Positions 6,834 to 11,083 of a stretch of DNA of 11,083 bases are shown here, one piece after another. The notes beneath the pieces were generated by a model. The model saw nothing but the letters and a program-made list of their open reading frames with translations, had not been told where the DNA came from and made no database searches. Numbering within the stretch: the stretch's first letter is position 1; the number at the start of each line of letters is the position of its first letter. The position numbers were made by a program, and so were the translations under genes. The stretch lies in assembly GCA_021781625.1 (NCBI GenBank), contig JAJXWL010000041.1, forward strand, positions 1-11,083. The letters are read 5' to 3'. The stretch is from a bacterium. Its GTDB lineage: Bacteria; Spirochaetota; Spirochaetia; JABEVK01.

Positions 6834-7787
6834 TTAACTCAGGGGAAACAGTTTATCGATTCTTTTGAGGTCTTGTGGTGAGAGTTTGACCCCGCTGGCT
6901 TTGACATTTTCTTCTAACTGGGCCACAGAACTGGCCCCGACAATAACACTGGTTATTCCCGGCGTATGCAACAGGGTCGCAATCGCCAGTTGAGCGATGG
7001 TGATACCATTCCTTTGAGAAATCGCCTCTAAGCTATCCACGCGCTCTAAGATCCTGTGGTTGGTCAAGTTCTCTTTCATAAACCCATTTAAACGAGAATC
7101 TGCCCCCCGGCTTCCAGCCGGAATGACTCCACCAGAATACTTACCCGTTAGAACACCTTGGGCTAAAGGCGAAAAAGACGCCGTTCCTAGTCCTAAACGC
7201 TGGCAGGTTGGCAGAATCCTTTGTTCAATTTTTCGGCCTAACAAAGAATAGTAAGGCTGATTCACCACAGGTTTATGCCAACCTTTGGCTTCGCACAAGG
7301 CCCAGGCTTCGGCAATTTGATCAGCTTCCCACTCACTCGTTCCCCAATATAAAATCTTTCCTTGGCGAATTAGGTCTTCGATGGCCTCTAAGGTTTCCCC
7401 CAGTGGGGTTTCCTGATCGTAGCGGTGACAATACCACAAATCCACATAGTTCAACTTTAAACGGTCCAAACTCGCATGAACAGTATCAAAAATGTGTTTG
7501 CGAGAAAGCCCTCGGTCATTGACAGCTTCCGACATCGGCCAGAAACCTTTGGTGGCCACAATATATTCTGATCGTCGTTTTGCGGGGAGAATTTGACCCA
7601 GCAAATTCTCAGCTTCACCACGATTATAGACATCTGCTGTGTCGATGTAGTTGATCCCTAAATCAAAAGCTTTTTGGATAATCTTTTTTGCCGAATCCAG
7701 CTCCACTTGATTCCCAAAGGTTAACCAACTTCCATACGCAATTTCACTGACGAGAAGTCCCGTTCGACCTAGTTTGCGGTACTGCAT
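6834..7787 (-). CDS. Aldo-keto reductase (Kv-beta/YghZ-like)
   Basis: A 317-residue NADPH-dependent oxidoreductase with the (beta/alpha)8 aldo-keto reductase fold. The usual tetrad is visible: D49 and Y54 in YIDTADVYN, K80 in VATKG, and H121 in WYCHRYD. The opening MQYRKLGRTGLLVSEIAYGS and the cofactor-site stretch VIVGASSVAQLEEN (281-294) place it near the Kv-channel beta-subunit/YghZ group (AKR6/AKR14-like). Such enzymes reduce small aldehydes; the substrate here is unknown. The start is the ATG at 7787, preceded by a near-perfect AAGGAGG (7798-7792) with 4 bases of spacing. The frame is open to 7916, but that extension only reads through the CRP gene. It lies 28 bases after that gene without a terminator and is probably its last operon partner. 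Confidence 0.92.
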   Translation of the reverse strand: MQYRKLGRTGLLVSEIAYGSWLTFGNQVELDSAKKIIQKAFDLGINYIDTADVYNRGEAENLLGQILPAKRRSEYIVATKGFWPMSEAVNDRGLSRKHIFDTVHASLDRLKLNYVDLWYCHRYDQETPLGETLEAIEDLIRQGKILYWGTSEWEADQIAEAWALCEAKGWHKPVVNQPYYSLLGRKIEQRILPTCQRLGLGTASFSPLAQGVLTGKYSGGVIPAGSRGADSRLNGFMKENLTNHRILERVDSLEAISQRNGITIAQLAIATLLHTPGITSVIVGASSVAQLEENVKASGVKLSPQDLKRIDKLFPLS

Positions 7788-7815
7788 ACCCCCTCCTTCA
7801 CCTCTAAACAGCGTG

Positions 7816-8460
7816 TTAGGATTTCTGACGCTTTGAATTGACAAAACGTGTAAAATCCATAATGTTGCGGACAATAATTTTGCCTTGCTGGACTTCAACA
7901 CGGCGTTGATTCGCAAATTGTTTCAAAACTTCACTGACCTTTTGCACACTAAGACCAGCCCAATGGGCGATGTCTTCCACAGAATTGGGGAATATCCGTT
8001 GATTATCCATGGGATCAGCCGTTTTTCCGCTGGTTTCATCCAGCATTAAGAACACATCCGCGACCCTGGCTTGAAGGTCATCTAATTTGAGAATTAAAAA
8101 CCTTCGTTTTTGGTCGTAGATTCTTTTCGAAAAAAGCTTGAGCAGATTCAAAACGATTTGAGGATTGCCTTGCATCAGTATTTCGAAGTTTGCCTTGTTA
8201 AACTCTAAGAGCTTAACGTCCGTCATGGCGATGACCGAGGCGCTTCGGGGAGCTTCTTCCAGCAGAGCCATTTCCCCGAAGAATTCCCCAGGTTGAAGGA
8301 TATCGATGGTTTTCTCGATTTCACCTAAAATTTTGACGATTTTGACTTTACCACTTTGAATGAGGTAAAACGCGTCACCCGGTTCAAACTCACAAAAGAT
8401 GATTTCCCCAGCCTTTTTGGTAATGGCAAATCGATTAAACAGCGACAGGTCCAAACTCAC
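7816..8460 (-). CDS. CRP/FNR-family transcriptional regulator
   Basis: A full-length (214-residue) regulator with an N-terminal cyclic-nucleotide-binding beta-roll (about 15-100), a dimer helix (about 100-125) and a C-terminal winged helix-turn-helix (about 128-200; recognition region SVEDIAHWAGLSVQKVSEVL). The phosphate-binding cassette reads GEFFGEMALLEEAPRSAS at 58-75, keeping E63, R72 and S73, which contact cyclic nucleotide in CRP. Binding of cAMP or a similar ligand is therefore plausible. No Cys cluster for an FNR-type iron-sulphur site is seen. The start is GTG at 8460, overlapping the stop of the upstream cNMP/TPR gene as GTGA; AAGG lies 9 bases before it. The overlap implies coupled production of the two sensors. 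Target sites are unknown; it could regulate its own operon from the 9440-9534 region. Confidence 0.9.
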   Translation of the reverse strand: MSLDLSLFNRFAITKKAGEIIFCEFEPGDAFYLIQSGKVKIVKILGEIEKTIDILQPGEFFGEMALLEEAPRSASVIAMTDVKLLEFNKANFEILMQGNPQIVLNLLKLFSKRIYDQKRRFLILKLDDLQARVADVFLMLDETSGKTADPMDNQRIFPNSVEDIAHWAGLSVQKVSEVLKQFANQRRVEVQQGKIIVRNIMDFTRFVNSKRQKS

Positions 8461-9440
8461 GATGGTGTACCTTCTAATTCTCTCAGAGCCCGACGGGTTT
8501 TTACCGCCACGGGTTCATCTTCTGTGGCCAAACCTAGAATTTTTTGATAAAAATTTCTGGCCCAAGTGATATCGTTTTTTCCTTGATACGACCGCCCTAT
8601 AAAGTACAAGGCGTCTTTTAAATCCGGGTGTTTGGGATACTTTTGAATCACCCCCGTCAGGTGACGGATGGCTTCGTCAAAGCGTGACGTCATGACCAAA
8701 CAACGGCCAACTTCAAATTCAGCCTTGGCACTATGTTCCGGATCTGAATTCGAAGCCACTAAACGTTGAAAAATCTTCAAGGCATCGGCATATTTTTCTT
8801 GATTAGCCAAGCTAACGGCTTCAAAAAAGCCTTTAGCCGATTGCACATCACTCGGGGGTGACGAACTAGCTCCTGCGGCGGCAAACATGGCTGTGGAATC
8901 TGTTTTAGCAACTCCACCTTCTGCTTGTTCGAGATGGCTCGAAGCATTCATGGCAAAACGACCCGAGGGATAGTACGTCAAATATCGTGAAAACGCGTAG
9001 ACCGCTTGCTTATATTGCCGGTTGTTAAAATAGTATTCGCCAATGGAGTACAAACCAGTTTCTGAATCGGCTTGTTCTGAATTGGAAATGAGATTTTGAA
9101 CTTTTCCATGGATGAGACGAAGCTGATTTGAAAAAACCTTCAACATCTTCATAATAATGCGGGTGTTCGAGAGTACCAATTGTTCAAACTCGGGAACATT
9201 AAACAAGAGCACTTCCGCATCAGAAAGAACTAAGGCTGTTTCGTCACGAGGATACTTTCCTAAAGCCGACTTGACCCCGAAGAACTCGCCCGTGGCTATT
9301 AACTCTTTAATTTCTTCGCCAGTCTCAATATCTTGGCTTCGCAAGAGGACTTTTCCAGATTTGAGAATGAAAATCTTGTCGCCCAAATCGCCCTGAAAGT
9401 AAATGACAGAATTGGTTTTAAACTGCGTTGCCTTAGGCAC
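8457..9440 (-). CDS. Cyclic-nucleotide-binding-domain protein with TPR repeats
   Basis: A 327-residue protein. Residues about 1-115 form a cNMP-binding beta-roll (SVIYFQGDLGDKIFILKSG, then GEFFGVKSALGKYPRDETA). Residues about 127-165 (SIGEYYFNNRQYKQAVYAF) and 203-305 are TPR-like, separated by a low-complexity Ala/Ser/Pro linker near 180-200. There is no DNA-binding domain. The phosphate-binding cassette lacks the Glu of CRP (FGV instead of FGE) and has R-D-E-T instead of R-S-A, so canonical cAMP binding is doubtful. From memory this architecture and sequence occur across Treponema and Spirochaeta, where the role is unestablished; scaffolding is an inference. The start is GTG at 9440, not the open frame's 9506: AGGAGG (9450-9445) stands 4 bases before it, and the promoter at 9475-9503 lies downstream of 9506. 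Confidence 0.87.
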   Translation of the reverse strand: MPKATQFKTNSVIYFQGDLGDKIFILKSGKVLLRSQDIETGEEIKELIATGEFFGVKSALGKYPRDETALVLSDAEVLLFNVPEFEQLVLSNTRIIMKMLKVFSNQLRLIHGKVQNLISNSEQADSETGLYSIGEYYFNNRQYKQAVYAFSRYLTYYPSGRFAMNASSHLEQAEGGVAKTDSTAMFAAAGASSSPPSDVQSAKGFFEAVSLANQEKYADALKIFQRLVASNSDPEHSAKAEFEVGRCLVMTSRFDEAIRHLTGVIQKYPKHPDLKDALYFIGRSYQGKNDITWARNFYQKILGLATEDEPVAVKTRRALRELEGTPS

Positions 9441-9474
9441 ACAACCTCCTACGGGAGAAAGGATGACATAATTT

Positions 9475-9503
9475 AGAATAATTCGGTGTCCCCCCCCTGT
9501 CAA
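9475..9503 (-). promoter_or_regulatory. Promoter of the cNMP/CRP/aldo-keto reductase operon
   Basis: Read on the minus strand, TTGACA (9503-9498) is a perfect -35, followed by a 17-base spacer and TATTCT (9480-9475), four of six matches to the -10 consensus. Transcription would begin near 9468, leaving a leader of about 28 bases with AGGAGG before the GTG at 9440. The spacer begins with eight G in a row. The -35 box overlaps the half-palindrome CTGTCAACACAG (9497-9508), a possible regulator site. Confidence 0.65.
9490..9497 (-). repeat. G8 homopolymer in promoter spacer
   Basis: Eight C on the plus strand (eight G on the minus strand) abut the -35 box of the minus-strand promoter. Gain or loss of one base by slippage would change the spacer from 17 to 18 or 16 and alter promoter strength. 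Confidence 0.8.
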
Positions 9504-9526
9504 CACAGCGAAAAATTCTTTACACT
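9497..9526 (+). promoter_or_regulatory. Possible promoter of the PHP-mlaE pair
   Basis: CTGTCA (9497-9502) and TACACT (9521-9526), 18 bases apart, each match the consensus in four of six positions. Transcription from this -10 would start at or next to the ATG at 9534, giving a leaderless message, which fits the absence of a Shine-Dalgarno there. Its -35 is the same DNA as the -35 of the opposite promoter, so the two would compete for polymerase. Confidence 0.3.
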
Positions 9527-9533
9527 AATTCTG

Positions 9534-10379
9534 ATGATTGATCTCCACTCCCACTCCACAGCTTCAGACGGTAGGCTAAGTCCCACCAAACTGGTGGAGA
9601 CGGCTGCACGCCGGGGACTTTCAGTTCTAGCCCTTACCGATCATGATACCACAGCAGGCCTGGCTGAGGCCCAAAAAGCTTGCCAGGAAGCCGGTATAAC
9701 GTTTGTTCCCGGCATTGAGTGGGAAATTCAGCATACGGGGGAATTTCACCTTCTAGGGTTAGGTTTACAAAACTGGGGGGGGGAGTTTCAAGACGCCGTC
9801 CTTTTCTTACAAAGTCTTCGCGAACAGCGTAATCGAAAAATCTTTTCTAAAATGCAAGAAGCTGGTCTCAAAGGCCACTTTGAGGATATTGAAGAACTCG
9901 CACAAGGGGGAGTTGTCGGTCGTCCTCACTTTGCAAGGTGGCTGGTCAATCGAGGTAAAGTCAAAACCATTCAAGACGCTTTTACGCACTTCTTAGGGCG
10001 GGGAAAGCTGTTTTATGAACCCAAGGCTGGTCTTGAGCTAGGCCAAGCTTTAGAGCTCATTCATCGGGCCGGGGGAGTTGCCGTGGTTGCCCATCCTTTT
10101 TCCTTAGGGTTGTCCTGGGAGGCGCTGAAAGAACAGTTAAGCGTCTGGAAAGACCAAGGTCTGGATGGTTTAGAAGCTTGGCACCCCTCTGCTACCACGG
10201 CAGCTTGTCAAAGACTCGAAGCTTTAGCGGCCTCATTACACCTCAAAGTTTCAGCAGGCTCAGATTTTCATGGCGAAAACCGGCCTGATCGTGTGCTAGG
10301 GCATACGGCAGGTCGTCAGCCCATCTCGTGTCGGTTTTATGAGCAACTCTTTGCTGTAGAATCGGGGGTGTGCCATTGA
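9534..10379 (+). CDS. PHP-domain phosphoesterase (RNase AM/YciV-like)
   Basis: A 281-residue PHP-family metal-dependent phosphoesterase. The opening MIDLHSHSTASDGRLSP carries H5, H7 and D12; LALTDHDTTAG carries D36/H37; VPGIEWE carries E62; then VGRPHFARWLV (H132), VVAHP (H187) and SAGSDFHG (D244, H246). This is the trinuclear metal site pattern of the YciV/TrpH group, whose studied members hydrolyse 3',5'-nucleotide bisphosphates or trim RNA 5' ends. Which of these it does is inferred. The start is the ATG at 9534, where the family N-terminus begins, although no Shine-Dalgarno precedes it; a GTG at 9486 would lie inside the promoter region. Codons 81-84 (W-G-G-E) contain nine G in a row (9775-9783). 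The stop overlaps the start of the mlaE-like gene as TTGA. Confidence 0.9.
   Translation: MIDLHSHSTASDGRLSPTKLVETAARRGLSVLALTDHDTTAGLAEAQKACQEAGITFVPGIEWEIQHTGEFHLLGLGLQNWGGEFQDAVLFLQSLREQRNRKIFSKMQEAGLKGHFEDIEELAQGGVVGRPHFARWLVNRGKVKTIQDAFTHFLGRGKLFYEPKAGLELGQALELIHRAGGVAVVAHPFSLGLSWEALKEQLSVWKDQGLDGLEAWHPSATTAACQRLEALAASLHLKVSAGSDFHGENRPDRVLGHTAGRQPISCRFYEQLFAVESGVCH
9775..9783 (+). repeat. G9 homopolymer inside the PHP gene
   Basis: Nine G run through the codons for Trp81-Gly82-Gly83-Glu84. It is the longest homopolymer I found in the window. A one-base slip would frameshift the enzyme about 30% of the way along, before most of its metal ligands. Confidence 0.85.
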
Positions 10380-11083
10380 GCCAGAATTTTCTCTTACGCT
10401 GGGGTAAGTCTGTCTTTGAATTGACCGCCAACCTTTTTTATGCGTTTGGGTTCTTTTGGAATGTTCTTTTAGAAACTTTTCACTTTCGCTCCCGGTCCAA
10501 GGTGGGGACACAAGTTCTGGTGATGCAAATTCTCTTCACGGGAGTGAATGCCCTCTTTATCATCACCTTAATCGCCGTGTCCTTGGGGACCGTGATTATC
10601 TTTTATGGCAATCAAATTCCTGCCGCCGTTTCGACCAACCTGGTTTATACCATCCTGATTACGGTTATCACTCGCGAACTCGGGCCTTTGCTGACAGCCT
10701 TTATCGTCATGGCGCGGTCAGGGGTAGCTATCGCTACTGAGCTGTCTTCCATGGTGGTGACCCACGAAATTGAAGCCTATTTAGCTGTAGGAATTAACCC
10801 TATTTCCTATTTGGTCGTGCCCCGTTTTTTAGGGGTGACTTTATCTATGATGGCCCTCAACCTGTATTTTAACTTGAGCGGTCTGGCAGCCAGTTACCTG
10901 GTCGCGCAGTTTATTCACCCCATTCCGGCTAGCGAATATTTTTCTCAATTGATGGCTCAGTTAACGCCCAATGCGGTGGCCCTGAGCGTTGTTAAAAGTT
11001 TAGTGTTTGGGATTGTCATCTCACTTGTGTCCAGTTTGAACGGCTTTCGAGCACAACAGTCTACCACCGAAATCCCTGTTATC
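10376..11083 (+). CDS. mlaE: MlaE-type lipid ABC transporter permease, 3' end outside window
   Basis: 236 codons are present; family members are about 260 residues, so roughly 25 are missing at the right edge. The protein is hydrophobic with the MlaE/YrbE (DUF140) hallmarks: RELGPLLTAFIVMARSG at 100-116, then AIATELSSMVVTHEIEAYLA near 119-138, NPISYLVVPR at 141-150, and VKSLVFGIVISLVSSLNGF near 206-224. MlaE is the inner-membrane permease of the MlaFEDB complex, which moves phospholipids between inner and outer membranes; the ATPase and MCE-domain partners are presumably just downstream. The start is taken as TTG at 10376, within TTGA at the PHP stop. GGGGGTG (10364-10370), close to GGAGGTG, lies 5 bases before it. 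An in-frame GTG at 10370 is possible but falls inside that site. The gene is easily missed because it begins with TTG. Confidence 0.88.
   Translation, partial: MSQNFLLRWGKSVFELTANLFYAFGFFWNVLLETFHFRSRSKVGTQVLVMQILFTGVNALFIITLIAVSLGTVIIFYGNQIPAAVSTNLVYTILITVITRELGPLLTAFIVMARSGVAIATELSSMVVTHEIEAYLAVGINPISYLVVPRFLGVTLSMMALNLYFNLSGLAASYLVAQFIHPIPASEYFSQLMAQLTPNAVALSVVKSLVFGIVISLVSSLNGFRAQQSTTEIPVI

Noticed and set aside
7788..7916. Extended N-terminus of the aldo-keto reductase
   Set aside because: It overlaps the CRP-like gene in another frame; the ATG at 7787 has a near-perfect ribosome site and the family N-terminus.
9441..9506. Extended N-terminus of the cNMP/TPR protein
   Set aside because: A strong promoter lies within this stretch and AGGAGG sits 4 bases before GTG 9440, where the conserved protein begins.
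10456..10740. 94-codon open frame on the plus strand
   Set aside because: It lies within the mlaE-like gene in a different frame and its translation has no family features; the TTG-started frame carries all MlaE motifs.
1..11083. CRISPR array, insertion sequence, prophage or attachment site at the tRNA
   Set aside because: No spaced repeats, transposase or integrase motifs were found, and no second copy of the tRNA 3' end was noticed in the window.

Overview
This window reads as ordinary, gene-dense chromosome of a Gram-negative (diderm) bacterium, most likely a spirochaete (Spirochaetota, Spirochaetales-like). Three things point there. The cyclic-nucleotide-binding/TPR protein at 8457-9440 looks, from memory, like a protein conserved in Treponema and Spirochaeta. 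The OmpA-type C-terminal domain at the left edge has the offset G-[HY]-T-A-D-V-G form I associate with spirochaetes. The secreted TPR protein has a degenerate peptidase-like core. Signal peptides without a lipobox and an MlaE-type lipid-transport permease indicate an outer membrane. No mobile element, CRISPR array or phage gene is visible, and no stretch over 300 bases lacks a gene.

Layout, left to right. (1) The 3' part of an exported OmpA-family protein (+); its start lies left of the window. (2) A convergent tatD-family metallohydrolase (-). (3) A tRNA-Leu(UAA) gene (+) in the gap upstream of tatD. (4) A three-gene ABC importer operon (-), with binding protein, FecCD/BtuC-type permease and ATPase joined by 26-base and 4-base overlaps; the likely cargo is a metal chelate (iron siderophore, haem or cobalamin). 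(5) A divergent pair (+): a P-loop ATPase fused to an Asp23/Gls24-like domain, then an exported TPR protein that keeps part of a gluzincin peptidase fold but lacks HExxH. A hairpin terminator follows. (6) A three-gene operon (-): cNMP-binding/TPR protein, CRP/FNR-type regulator (GTGA overlap) and aldo-keto reductase. (7) A divergent pair (+): a PHP-domain phosphoesterase and, overlapping it by TTGA, an MlaE-type permease that starts with TTG and runs off the right edge.

The most interesting spot is the 9440-9534 intergenic region. The promoter of the cNMP/CRP operon has a perfect -35 (TTGACA), a 17-base spacer and a TATTCT -10. The spacer contains a run of eight G (on the minus strand), the layout of a phase-variable promoter. 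The gene on the other side (PHP) carries a G9 tract in its coding sequence. The ATPase-Asp23 fusion next to the exported pseudo-peptidase is the best candidate for a little-described functional pair.

Several starts differ from the longest open frame. Shine-Dalgarno placement, family N-termini and overlaps set them at 2839, 3819, 4678 (GTG), 7787, 9440 (GTG), 9534 and 10376 (TTG). Everything here is read by eye, with no database search, so family calls rest on visible motifs.
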